NCBI GenBank assembly: GCA_013398175.1
Contig: VZRZ01000589.1
Span: 49,044-113,043, forward strand
Source of the DNA: Climacteris rufus
Lineage: Eukaryota; Chordata; Aves; Passeriformes; Climacteridae
Direction of reading: 5' to 3'
DNA length: 64,000 nucleotides
Shown here: piece by piece, positions 1 through 11,494 of the stretch
Layout: each line of letters starts with the position of its first letter
Numbering within the stretch: the first letter of the stretch is position 1
The notes under the pieces: generated by a model
Databases searched by the model: none
The model's input: the letters and a program-made list of their open reading frames with translations, nothing else
Told to the model about the DNA's origin: nothing
Translations under genes and position numbers: made by a program

Positions 1-1291
1 CCTCGGGTAGGGGTGCGCAGGGTCGTGTGGGACGGCAGAGCACGGCAATGACACACCAGTGCAATCAGCGTCCTTCCCACGAAGGATATATATAATATTA
101 TATATTATTATACAATATAGCCCTCTTTCCCTTCGGTTGTGTCTTCTTGTGTTCCTCGTGTCCTTGTCCCAGGGACCGGGGCTGAGGGGTCCCTTTGTCC
201 TGGCAAGGTGAGTTTTCGTTGGGATGTGATTATTCTGGAGGGCTTTTAGGACTTCCTTGCCGGGCCATGAGCTTTATCCTTAAAATGAGGCTGTGCTGAA
301 AACTGGCTCTGCAGGTACCTTCCATATTTCCCATATGAATACACTGTGAACAGGAGCCTTCTCTTCCCCAGGGTGAGCAACTCCAGTGCTCTTGAGCATT
401 TCAAATGGTTGCGGTTGTCTAATGAGCAGGAGAAAATCTTTATGTATTTGAGCTGTATTGGACATTTCCTAGGAAGCAGCTTGTCAAACTTGCTTGTGGA
501 GCAAAATGCAGCACTGGCAGCACAGAGAGGAGAAGTGTTTGTTTCTGGAGACAGATTTTTAGCCTAGTGACTCAATCACCTCTCTGTTTCCTTTCTCGGT
601 GCCTTTTACCCTTCAAATGCTGACTTTTATTTTGGGATGAGTCTCATGTACCTCCTGCTGTGACCACAGGAGCAGGGACTGACCCTTCCAGGGTGCTGAA
701 TATCCATGAGTCCCGAGAGCTTCCAGGCTAAAAATCTGCTAAAATTCCACGCTGTCACCACCAAACAGGCTCAGAGTGGCTGTGGTGTGGGCTGGATCAC
801 CCTAGATCTTGCTTACCAAAATAAAATCGGCAGTATCCACTTCAGCAGAGCGCTTTGAGCTTTGTAGCCAGAGCACTGTGTCTGTATTTTCTCTGCTGGT
901 GTCGGTGGGGCCGGCTGAAATGTGCTTGCCGAGGCCATGAGCCAGCAATCCCAGACCTAATGACCCTCACCCAACACCTGTGAGTTGTTCAGAGAATCTG
1001 TATTACTTTATTTTTATTTTGTCACGCACAGATAAAGGCACTGAATTGGCAAACAGCACCTGACTTCCATGTGCGGAGTCTTTGGGGAAAAACTCCACCC
1101 CATCAATTACTTTTTTTATTTAAGTGCTGCCTTTTATTCCTGATCTAGAGGGGCCCATTTCATGCTGTGGGTGGTGATGTGGGTGATGCCAGGCTTGGCA
1201 CCAGTGAGGTGCTTTATGGAGCCGCTGTTTTCCATGGCCTGTGCCTGCTCAGCAGCGTGAGGTTCCGTCTGTTCCCCGTCCCAGGGCCGGG
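1..1291. other. HDHD2 upstream region / probable 5'UTR intron
   Basis: This stretch has no convincing coding exon. It holds an AT-only low-complexity block at about 83-119, the candidate UTR exon at 173-207, and a polypyrimidine tract with CAG at 1282-1284 just before the HDHD2 start codon. There is no CpG island of the kind seen at 41.6-42.0 kb, so the main promoter is probably left of the window. Confidence 0.45.
173..207 (+). other. HDHD2: possible noncoding 5'UTR exon of HDHD2
   Basis: A pyrimidine-rich stretch ending CAG at 170-172 precedes 35 bases that end in AAG followed by GTGAGT at 208-213, a near-ideal donor. It has the shape of a small internal UTR exon upstream of the coding exon, which itself has a CAG acceptor-like site at 1282-1284. 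No coding potential is claimed. The assignment rests only on splice-site appearance. Confidence 0.3.
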
Positions 1292-1392
1292 ATGTCGGCG
1301 CGGCGCGCGCTGAAGGCCGTGCTGGTGGATCTCAATGGCACCCTCCACATCGAGGACTCGGCCGTGCCCGGCGCACAGGAGGCTCTCAAAAG
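1292..1392 (+). CDS. HDHD2: HDHD2 coding exon 1 (residues 1-34, GC donor)
   Basis: ATG at 1292; 101 nt ending AAAAG followed by GCAAGT at 1393-1398. Translation reads M-S-A-R-R-A-L-K into the HAD motif I DLNGT. Ending at 1392 completes Arg34 with the first base of exon 2, giving the conserved EALKRLR junction. Confidence 0.94.
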
Positions 1393-4300
1393 GCAAGTTT
1401 CCCCGTTTTTCAGGTTTCCTCTGAGAGGTTGTGCCAGTGCTGTTTGCACAGAGGGGGAGGTAAGCAAAACACGTGGCCAAATCCTGCTTTTTGTGTTAAT
1501 GCCAGGAGAATTCAGCAAAGCATGGAGATACCGGTGTCACCTGAGCCCCCACTGCTTTCCTAAGTGTCTCTCTATGTATTTTCTAAGCCTTTTCTAGACA
1601 GAAACCCCCCAATGTTCAAGGTGTTTCCACTGATTCACATGTGAGACAGCCTTAGCCAAAGCAGAGCTCATGTGAATTTCCCTATGTACCAAAGTCACTT
1701 CAGCTAGGCTATGCCTTTGTTTAACTGCTGGAACCTGATTATCTGTCAGAGCTTCCAGATCTGTGCTGAGCTAAAGTGGAATGACAGAAAAGCTTGGTCT
1801 GGTGGGCAAGGCAACCTCTGCAGTGTTCTCATTTCATTCAGACAAAGACTTTCCTTGGTAATTACTAGTTTAAAAGTTCCTTTCTCCTAGGTAAACAACC
1901 TCAGATTTTTAGTTTGAGAAGCATTTGATAATACAGCCCCTCTTTTGTAGGAATTTCAATGCATTAATAAACGGGTTGGCTAAGCTAACTCTCTTGTGGT
2001 GAAATGGTGCCTAAAGAAACTGAGGCATAACAAAATTATTTAATGTGACCAAGTCAGTGGTGAAATAGGACACACAATCCCAGGAATATTTGCACTGTTT
2101 TCCTGAGAAAGACATCTTGCAATGAATGAGGTAAAATCACAAAGTGGTGGATGATATTGTGGTGAATGGAGGAGGACACCTTAATATTCTGGGACACTAA
2201 AGATTAGTGAGGATACAGAAGCAGAACTGAGCTCTTGGCTGGAGCTGTAAGGGCTGCTAAGGTTTTTATACAGCTAGACTGTTGCTCAGAGGGATAAGGA
2301 GACTGCATTTCTCACGAGGAATGCTGTGGACATAATTATGTCCTAAAGATGTAAAATTGCAAGGCAGTAAAAACTGCTGAAACATTGTGTACTCCTTCAT
2401 TGCCCTTCCATTCACTGCACCGTGTCAGCTCGGTGTTTTGTGCTGCAGGTAGAACTTGTGCCAGGTGAGAGTCACTGAAAATCTGTATATATGTGTGCTG
2501 CCACAGGTTTTGCAAGCACGTGTCGTGGCACTGCAGAGAACGGTCTTTTTGCTAAGAGTTTTGAAAAAAATGCCCTCATGCTCTTTTCTGACAGTCCATG
2601 TCACTGTCCTTGCCAAAGAGAAGCTGGAATGGTTGGCATGCAGCTTCATTAAGGAACAGATGGAGAGATGCTTTTTTGAGGATAACTACATTCATAGTTT
2701 CCTACTGAGGTCCACAGGGAAAAATCATATTTTTATTTTATTATCAACCAGGGGACTTTTTTATTAGCTCATACCTGTGAAGGGTCAGTGTATCTGAGAA
2801 GAGAAGGAAGTGGCAGGTGCAAGCAAGTCTCCAACTTTATTCTGATGTTCTCCATACAGTCCTGATGCCAGTGCTTGTTCCTATAGCAACAGAGAAAGTG
2901 ATGGTGGGGGAGTAATTAAAGAGAATGCTGTTGAAACTGTCACTTAAAATTATTTGATTGTTTGGTAGCATTTACTGTCAGTGTAGGGCAATAATGTGGT
3001 TTTATGTGATACTGGTGTTTCTCAGGAAAGGGAGAGATGGCTGCAAAAGCTGGCATAAAACCACCACCAAGGTAACACAGGCTCCTGGAGCAGCCGGAAT
3101 GAGCCACAGCTGCTGGGAAATTCACCCAGCAGTGGAGTTCAGTGTATTAATTCAGCAACAAGCTTCTTTTGTTTGCTTGTTTTGATCCAGTATGTGGGAC
3201 TGGCTTATTCATTGTGTAGTTTGAATAAAAAGGCTTTCCAAACGAGTTCTCAAAGGTGTGCTTGCTGCTCCTGTGAAGATGGAGCTTGGAATCACTGTTT
3301 TCCTCGGGAATTTTTGTGGTAGATGGGAGAGGAGGGGAGGGAGACTCTGGCAGGTGCAGTTCATGCTGTCTGTCCCACAGAAGTTCTTGTGTGGCACCAC
3401 TGCCCTGCTGCTTTCACCTGCAGCCTCTAGGTCTGTTTTTAGCCCCCAAGAGAAGCACAGATGTGAGCACAGGAGGGGCCTGTGCCCAGTTTTCCTCCCT
3501 GTCCCCCCTCAGGCTGCGCAGCGCCCCGGTGACCGTCCGGTTTGTGACCAACACCACCAAGGAGAGCAAGAGGGACCTGCTGGAGAGGCTGACGGGGCTG
3601 GGATTCGACATTGCTGAAAATGAGATCTTCACCTCCCTGACAGCAGCCAGGAACCTTCTGGAGCAGCAGCAGGTGCGGCCCCTCCTCCTGGTGGATGAGA
3701 AGGCCCTGCCTGATTTCACAGGTGAGGTGCTCGGGAAGCAACTAATTAACAAGCAACAGTTAATGAACAGCTAAAGAAACACTGTGCTCTCAGTCGTACA
3801 CAGACCACCAGCCATGGTGGAGCCTGAAATGTGGAGCTCTGCAGGGTCATAAGGGTCCCTTCTTCTTTTTGAATCAAACACCAAACAGCCTGAAGTTTTA
3901 TCTTCTTGAGGAGCAGTGGAAATGGCAGCCAAGGCCTTCAAATAGTCAGGAACTGGAGGAAAACTCCATACTTTCCATTTACTTCCAGTGTAAAAGAAAA
4001 AAAGTAATAGTTGCCACCACGTCATTGGAAATTTGTTGCATCTACCAGTGCTGATTTTTTTTTATAGCAAGGATGTGTCAATATCTGATTTCCAGCAGAG
4101 GTATTGCTCATAAAGAGCTGAAAAAATGGTGTGTAGCACAGGCAGGGGGCTGTATCTCACTAAACAGATTATTATTAAATGCAAAATCTCCAGGCAGTTG
4201 TTGCTATTTTTGCATTGAACATTGAGGTTTCACCCCATGTACTTGGATACCTTCATTGGTGACAGAAGGTTCATCTCTGAATCGTGATCTCTAAAGACCA

Positions 4301-7300
4301 TGTTAAAACCTGCCTTAGTTTCAGATGTTCCCATCTCCCTCCCTTATCAATAAGGGAAATAGAAGATGATGTGTTCTCACTCGGACACACTCAGCAGGGG
4401 CCTGAAGCTAAACCCACATCTTTGTTTCAACAGGAGTGAAGATATCACACACTCAGAGTTGAAAACTACATGTTGTATATTCAGTTTTGTATTTAAAGTC
4501 AAGGCAGCAAAAGTGTGGATGGCTTGCCACTGCTCCCTGCCCCTTGCCTTACAGCCTGAAGTCTTCTGGCTGTGAAATTTAAGTGTGTTCTAGTCATGCT
4601 AGGATCTAGAACTTTCCTGTTAAAATTTGGTGCCATAGTCTGTTCAGAAATCTTCAGATGGGTGAGTGTTCAGGAGAAAAGCCTCTGTGGGCCCTGAAAG
4701 CAGTGAAACCTGATAATCTGTGCTATCTAGCATCTTATCCAGAGAAATGTGCCCCCAGCAATATTCTGTTTGTGCTCCCAGGAAGGCTTTCTTGGGTGAG
4801 AAACAGCAGAGGCAGCAGCTCTTTGACTGAAAGATTTAAATCAGCCTAATCTCCATGGTTTGGGGGGTCTTTCCATCAGTTTTGAGGGAGTTGATGCTAA
4901 TTTTGTAAAGGATGGCACAGACAGAGGTATTGTTGGGGCACATTGGTGCATTATCTGTGTTGCTTGGGTCTGGAATTGTATTTACACTTTTTCAGCGCTG
5001 CTCCTGGAACATTAAAGTACAGTGGAGGATGCTTTAAATTCCTGTTAAAGGCTGCTATTGAGCTATTCTTGGATAATCTGTCTATTAAAATTGGTCACAG
5101 ATGGATGAATGGAATCCTCTCTTGGTTAAAGGACTCGGGTGCTTCTGGGTGGTGTCACAAATCCACTGTGGCATCTCTGAGTGTGTGTTCTGCTGGCTGA
5201 GCCAGCTGAGGGTTGTGCAGCAGGAGACATCATCCAGCAGAGCCAGCCAGGAGCTCTGGCTGACCTGGTAAAGGTGTAGAGGATGAGTTTGAAGGTGGAA
5301 CAGTCCAGAGTGGTGCATTATCTGTATGGCTTGGGTCTGGAATGGGCTGTTAAGGCTGTCCAGCTCCAGAGTTGTGTTCACCCTGAGGAATGGAACAGTC
5401 TGGATAGACCAACACCTTTACAGGTGCTTTCTTCATTTATAAAAGACATAAAACAAGTCTCTGTGATAGGTCTGTGTTGGAAAGTGCTCGTTTTTGCTTT
5501 AAAGTGATTAAGTGCACTTTGATGCTGCAAAGTGTGAGTTAAATCCTGTTTGCTCAGACTTGTTCTGGTTTTCCAGGGATAGGCACGGATGACCCCAATG
5601 CAGTGGTGGTGGGACTGGCTCCTGAGCACTTCCACTACGAGATGATGAACAGAGCATTTCGGTGAGGCAGCGCCCTGCGGGGTTTTGAGTGGTGCCTGTC
5701 TTGTGCTGGGCTCTTCCTGGGGAGGAAAGGGTGGTAGGAATATCATACAGTGTACAGTGTGTGAGGGAACCACTAATCTTGGTGGATTTGGGGCCTTCAC
5801 CATGAACTTCAGGCAGTCCAGACCTCATTTTATGGCTTTCAGTCTGTAAATAAACTACAGTCAGAGCTGTCACTGAGGGGGAGGAGTTAGCAATGCATCA
5901 GTAGGAAATACACAAAAACAGGGGTATGGGGAAGCATTTACAGAATCCCAGAATCATTTGGGTTGGAAAAGACTTCCAAGCCCATCAAGTCCAAGCTGTA
6001 CCCCATCCCCACCTTGTCACCAGCCCAGAGCCCTGAGTGCCATGTCTGGTCCTTCCCTGGACACCTCCAGGGATGTGCACTCCAACATCTCCCTGGACAG
6101 CCCCTGCCAATGCCTGAGCACCCTTTCCATGGAGAAGTTCCTCCTGCTGTCCAACCTGAACCTCCCCTGGCACAAATTGAGGCTGTTTCCTCTTCTTCAA
6201 GAGGAGAGACAGATTCTGTGTTCAATGCCCAGCCTTCAGAGCCCAACTACTGTAGGGAAGGAAATCCAGTATTTAGGGCAGGTTATTCCTTATCTACTAA
6301 TGCAGGATATCCAGCAATATCTTCTGAAGCATCTTCTGTTCAGGAGTGGCCAGCAGAACATGTTGGGCCAGGTGACCTATGGAGCTGATCCCAGTGTGTT
6401 TTATTTCTAATGCTCTTTTTGTCTGTGGACTAAGGGGCAAATCAGATAAACTCAATCTGTGACCATCCATTAGCCAGACTGCAACAGTGTGTGCAGAGCC
6501 ATGTGTCCTTCTTTCTGGTTCTAGCTTGACACCACACTCTTGATTTTAACTTGAAAGAACCTTCAGCTTGAAGAGATTGGACATGAGCCTGTCCATGAGT
6601 GTAGTCCTCTTGATGAATGTATGAGTCCTTGCCCCTCTTTGCTGACAGGATGGTGGCTACTTACACGGTTTTGCACCCTGAAATCTGGTGAAAGCCCTGA
6701 TATCAAACACCTCAAACTATCTGTATAACCATAAAACTCCAAGAGGAAGTGTAAATTACTGTTCACCGGTATCTTAGGGAGTGTCCTTGGAGTAGGAGGG
6801 CAATGCTGTCCTTATCTGCTGCCAGTCTCTGTCTCAGAGCAACAGATATTGACCCAAATTGACTCTGCCTCATGAGTTCATGTTGCCAAAGGCATTGATT
6901 TTGGAGTTTTACTTTGTGTCATGAGTGGACTCTAATTTCCCAATTGTATGAGCTTAACCCATTGTATATCCCAGTGCTTACATCATTTTATTGATTGGTA
7001 TTTCTGTTCTGTATATATCAGTTGTTAAATAATATCCATTACGTGCTTCAGGCTGGAGACCAGGACACCTGAAAAAAAACAGGACAGGCTCTGCCTGATC
7101 TGTAACACCTCACTGACTTGCTCTGGGTGTTTCCCCCAGTCCTCTGTTGGGGATAAACTTTTGCCGATGTCAGTTCTGTTTGGCCTGATGGAAATACTAA
7201 CCACTGGCACAATCTCTTATTGAGACTTGCCCTATTCCTTCTCCTTTCCTGCTCAGATAATTAAGTCACTTGGGATTTGCATTGAAAATGGAATTGCATC

Positions 7301-10300
7301 GGGACTGCAAAACTTTGAGGTGAATCTGATTAAATGCAGATACCTACAGTGCAGGTGCCCATGTCTGTGCTGGTGATCTGGGCTCTGGAGGGATGAGGGA
7401 GGCACTTGTTAAGGCATTTTTTCCCTAATGGTGCTTAAAATAGGACAGTTGAACTGTGCCCTAGAAGTGCCTTTTGCTCTGCACTGACTGTGAGGAGCCC
7501 AGGCTGACTAATTACCTGGCAGGCAACTATTCCATCGACATCCAACATTAACTTAGGTAAATCTAACCCAACATGAGTCCCAAAATGAGATACACAGAGC
7601 ATGGCCGTTCTCCAGGCACCACTTGAAATGACTGAGACTGAATTTCTCGTTCTGTGTAGGTGGGATTTTGATGCCATGTTTAAAAGAATTCTCTCAGGTG
7701 AGATCTCCTGCAAACTGCTGAATGTAGTGGCTGTGGTGATGCTGTCAAATTAAATTTTTCTGTGTCCTAGAGGCATCCTCCCATCGTGAACGTGTCTGGC
7801 TGCTCACAGATACACAAGCCAGTTCTCATTCAGCTTGCCTTGGAATGCATTGATTCAATAGGAGTGTTTTGTGATAATTAAGTGAAATGAAATATCATTT
7901 ATGTCCTGCTCAGAGCTTCTAGGCTGCTCTGCAGACATCCTCCAAGGAGCACCCTAGCTCACCTCAGCCAGGGTGAAAACAGGGTAAAACAGGGGCAAAA
8001 CAAGATTTTGTTTGTTTTCTTAAAGGCTTTTTGTTTTGTTGAGGGGTTAAGGGCAAAGTGAGTCCTCCTTTCTGCCCTGAGGGTAACAGCCAGTGTTTCT
8101 CCTCTATTCCCCCAGTTTTGCTTGTTACACTACTTCTTGTTGTGATAAAAACTGGAGTGACCTGCAATACCTGGAGAAGGTGTAAAATCAAATGGAAAAT
8201 GGTTGGCAGTCCAGATTCTGTCTGGAAGGCTCTTGTTGCACTGAGGCTTGGGGAGGGGAGGACTGCAATAGCATTGCTGTGCTTGGTGGACCAGGAGGAT
8301 TCCTATTGTGCAGCACCTACACAGGCTCCCCTTTGCTGAGGGACGGGGGAATGCTGTGTCTGCTGTAAGCAAAATCTGTGAGGCACATAACAGAAATGTG
8401 AGAATCAAAGATGAGGTGCAGGTTCTGTGGAAGCAAGCCCTCTTAAACTCCCACTGTTAACTGCAGAATTCGGGACATGAATGCATCAAATAGCTTTGTG
8501 GAGTTTTTATATAGTTTTTTACTGTAATTCCTTCAATATTAAAATACCAAGTTAGGGTCAAATGATTCATCACATACCTGTAAGAAATTCTTGGCTGTGT
8601 GGGTGGTGAGGCACTGCCACAGGTTGCCCAGAGAAGCTGTGGCTGCTCCACCCCTGAAAGCGTCCAAGGCCAGGTTGGACGGGTCTTGGAGCAACCTGGG
8701 ACAGTGGAAGGTGTCCCTGCCCATGGAAGGGGGTTGGGATGAAATGAGCTTTAAGGACCCTTCCAACTCAAACCATTCAGTGAAAGCCCCTTGAGGCCTC
8801 CAGCTTTAAATGTCATTCCTGTAATATAATTTTTGTACTTTCTTCTTCATTCATCCTTTAGGTTGATTTTGGATGGGGCACCTCTTATAGCCATCCATAA
8901 AGCCAGGTATTTCAAGAAGAAGGATGGCCTGTCTCTGGGACCTGGACCTTTTGTGACTGGGCTGGAGTATGCAGCAGACACCAAAGCCACAGTGGTGGGG
9001 AAGCCAGAGAAGACCTTTTTCCTGGAGGCTCTGCGGGGGACTGGCTGTGGCCCCGAGGAGGCCGTCATGATCGGAGATGTACGTGGGTAGCAAACCCTCG
9101 TCACTGTCAGTGCAGTGCTGCTCCAGCGTCTGCAGGGCTTGCAAAGGGCGGTTCCAGAGCATGGAGCTGTTGTTTCTAGAGGGAATGGGGCTGGGGCCCA
9201 GGAGCAGCAGAGGGAGCTGGGGGGGCTCAGCCTGGAGCAAAGGAGGCTCAGGGGGCCCTGCTGGCTCTGCACAGCTCCTGCCAGGAGGGGCAGCCAGGGG
9301 GGTCGGGCTCTGCTCCCAGGGAACAGGGACAGGAGAGGGAACGGCCTCAGGCTGGGCCAGGGGAGGGTCCAGTTGCACATCAGGAGGAATTTCTTCACTG
9401 AAAGGATTGTCCATCCCTGTCACAGGCTGCCCAGGGCAGTGGTGAAGTCCCCATCCCCAGAGGGATTTAAAATCCCTGTGGATATGGCACCTGGACACGT
9501 GGGTTAGTGGTGGGCTGCACAGTGCTGGGAGAATGGTTGGACTCCATGGTCTTAGAGGGGTTTTTGAACCTAAATGATTCCATGGAAGTTCAGAGGATTT
9601 AGTGTGTAATCCATGGGATTTTTCTCTCAATTTCCTCTCTTACTTCAGCTGCTATTTGATCAGGCAGGGAGCACATAGAAAACCACTCCTGTGAGTTTGA
9701 CCGACAGGTAGCTGAAAGATTGGACTCTGTCGCTGCTTTTAAGTGATGTGCAAAGCAGAAATTGTCATGGAAGTGCCTGTGCCCACTAACCAGCTGCTTT
9801 CCTGCTGTGTCCCAGGACTGCAGGGATGACGTTGGTGGTGCCCAGCAGGCAGGCATGCGTGGGATTTTGGTGAGGACTGGTAAGTACTCGATGGATCAGT
9901 CATTTCAGGATCTGCCTGCCCCTGTGCCCAAAGTGAAGGTACATTCTGAGCCGTGGGGTCAGCCCTGCTGCTTTGTGACAGCCACCTCCCCTGTGTCCAG
10001 CCACATCCATGCTAGGGTGATGCACAGGCAGATGCAGCCTGTCAAGCAGGAGACTGTGACCACAGGCCTAGAGCACAGCACAGACCCCAAACAGATACCA
10101 GGGTGACACAGAGTCCTAAATGGGGACAGCTGCTCTTGCAGGTGTGAATTTTTGTTCTTGTGACTCAGAAGTCCTGAGCACTAATCACTCAACAGAGAAA
10201 GCGGTTACTGTGACATCTTAGATTGCCTACAACAGTCATAGCAACATAACCTCTGATGATTCAGAAGCTGTGGTGGCATTTACTAGTAATAGTGGTCATA

Positions 10301-11201
10301 ATAAATGTAATTTTGCTTTGGATGACAGTGGAACCTGAAGGGATTGACAGGTATTGTCAGTGTTGCTTACTGGCCCTGGTCCCACCATGCTGTGGACTGG
10401 GTGAAGTCTCTTTGAGGTGGCAGCTGCTGATGCCACGCAGTCTGGTATGTTCAAAATGAAGGAAAGTAATCCTGCTGTTGATCAGAAGAGCCTTTGGAGA
10501 AGCACTCTTCATCAGGAACCACAGTGATAGAACTAGGAATATTGGGTTCAACCTGAAATATAGGAAATTTAGGTTAGAGATTTTAGAAAGAAATTCTTGG
10601 CTGGGAGGGTGGTGAGGGCCTGGCACAGGTTGCCCAGGGAAGCTGTGGCTGCCCCATCCCTGGAAGTGTTCAAGACCAGCTTGGACAAGGCTTGGAGCAG
10701 CCTGGGGTAGTGGAAGGTGTCCCTGCCCATGGCAGGGGGTGGGACTGGATGAGCTTTAAGGTCCCTTCCAACCCAAACCATTCTGGGATTCTCTGATTCT
10801 GTAAAAGTGAAAATAACATTATTAGTTCAAGAATGTACAACATGGGCATCTGCCAGTACAGCAGAGCAAGGCAGTGCACGAGTAACACTAATTCTGAGCC
10901 AGGGCTGCCCCTGGAGGAATCCTCAGGAGGGCTCAGCATTTTTTTAGGGAAGCCTTGTGGGATGTTTGTTGCAGGAGAACCTCAGATGGGCGTTTTCCTG
11001 GTTGGTACTGGTATGACGAGGCTGTAATTTTCAGGGGGGAAAAAGGAGGATCCTCAGAGGAGAGTGGTAAATGAAACATTGTGTTAATTTGTTACAGGTA
11101 AATATCGACCGGCTGATGAAGACAAAATCAATCCCGCTCCATACTTAACTTGTGAGAATTTCCCAGAGGCAGTGGAGCATATCCTAAAGCGCATGCTGTG
11201 A
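1292..11201 (+). CDS. HDHD2: HDHD2, haloacid dehalogenase-like hydrolase domain-containing protein 2 (six coding exons, complete)
   Basis: Coding exons 1292-1392, 3513-3721, 5577-5661, 8862-9078, 9816-9879 and 11098-11201 join in frame to 780 nt, giving 259 residues plus TGA, the length I recall for human HDHD2. The product is a HAD-superfamily phosphatase-like protein with a C2-type cap; its physiological substrate is poorly defined. Visible motifs: motif I DLNGT at residues 13-17 (D13 the expected nucleophile, but Asn replaces the usual second Asp at 15); motif II around T46-N47; motif III K179 in GKPEK; motif IV GDDCRDD at 203-209. The start has G at -3 and matches the family N terminus (ALKAVLVDL). 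Intron 1 uses a GC donor; the other four are GT-AG. Introns 3 and 4 contain CR1 copies. The gene converges on KATNAL2. Identity is very secure; catalytic activity is an inference from the family. Confidence 0.96.
3513..3721 (+). CDS. HDHD2: HDHD2 coding exon 2
   Basis: Pyrimidine tract and CAG at 3510-3512, donor GTGAGG from 3722. Encodes the motif II region (RFVTNTTKES) through ALPDFTG. 209 nt, leaving phase 1. Confidence 0.95.
5577..5661 (+). CDS. HDHD2: HDHD2 coding exon 3
   Basis: Acceptor TTCCAG at 5571-5576, donor GTGAGG from 5662. Encodes IGTDDPNAVVVGLAPEHF and on to AFR, the start of the cap region. 85 nt, leaving phase 2. Confidence 0.95.
5940..6215 (-). mobile_element. CR1 LINE fragment
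   Basis: Starts with the reverse complement of the CR1 tail (cagaatcccagaatcatttg) then ggttgga and the 'tccagggatg' block. In HDHD2 intron 3, 5'-truncated. Confidence 0.85.
8583..8790 (+). mobile_element. CR1 LINE fragment
   Basis: Contains the forward CR1 3' region: caggttgcccagagaagctg, then ggaaggtgtccctgcccatg and a ccttccaactcaaaccattc tail. It ends about 70 bp before HDHD2 exon 4. Confidence 0.88.
8862..9078 (+). CDS. HDHD2: HDHD2 coding exon 4
   Basis: Acceptor TTTAG ending 8861, donor GTACGT from 9079. Encodes LILDGAPLIAIHKARY to AVMIGD and contains the motif III lysine and the first part of motif IV. 217 nt ending in phase 0. A stop follows four codons into the intron. Confidence 0.95.
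9180..9590 (+). mobile_element. CR1 LINE fragment, well-preserved subfamily
   Basis: Contains gctcagcctggagcaaagga, the ggcagccaggggggtcgggc block and a degraded CR1 3' tail. Closely similar to the copies at 28510 and 57290. It begins about 100 bp after HDHD2 exon 4. Confidence 0.88.
9816..9879 (+). CDS. HDHD2: HDHD2 coding exon 5
   Basis: Acceptor CCCAG ending 9815, donor GTAAGT from 9880. Encodes DCRDDVGGAQQAGMRGILVR, completing the acidic motif IV. 64 nt, phase 1. Confidence 0.95.
10583..10802 (+). mobile_element. CR1 LINE fragment
   Basis: Forward CR1 3' end with ggaaggtgtccctgcccatg and an attctgggattctctgattc tail. In HDHD2 intron 5. Confidence 0.9.
11098..11201 (+). CDS. HDHD2: HDHD2 coding exon 6 with stop
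   Basis: Acceptor TTACAG ending 11097. Encodes GKYRPADEDKINPAPYLTCE and the C terminus KRML, with TGA at 11199-11201. Confidence 0.95.
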
Positions 11202-11488
11202 GAAAGGGAACAGCCAGCATGAAGAAACATCTGTTTCACACCATTTCTTTCATTCTTGCTTCAAAAATTAAGGTCCCAAGATCAATGCATGCATGGCACC
11301 AGAATCCTGCCTGGGCTGTGAGGGGCAGAGGAGCCGTGTGGGCCCAGCACAGTCACACACACAGGAGTGTGGCAGAGCTCTGCTCACTTTCACTTTTCAA
11401 GAAATACCTGATGAAAAGCCCTGTCTGGAAGGTGTCACTTTCTGCAGAGTAAGTCAAACTGAAAACATGCACTGAAAATCCTCGAGTA

Positions 11489-11494
11489 AATAAA
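11489..11494 (+). terminator. HDHD2: HDHD2 polyadenylation signal AATAAA
   Basis: A canonical AATAAA lies 288 nt after the stop codon and is followed within about 50 nt by a T/G-rich stretch (tgcgtgtgtctctgctctgc, from about 11539). The AT-rich 600 bases beyond it could be a longer alternative 3'UTR. Confidence 0.6.

Noticed and set aside
83..119. TATA-box-like run upstream of HDHD2
   Set aside because: It is a long AT-only repeat rather than a positioned TATA element, and no nearby transcription start or CpG context supports a promoter.
8851..9630. Reverse-strand open frame of 259 codons
   Set aside because: It is antisense to HDHD2 exon 4 and a forward CR1 copy; the Pro/Leu-rich translation recurs at the other CR1 copies (28.6-28.9 kb and 57.3-57.7 kb).
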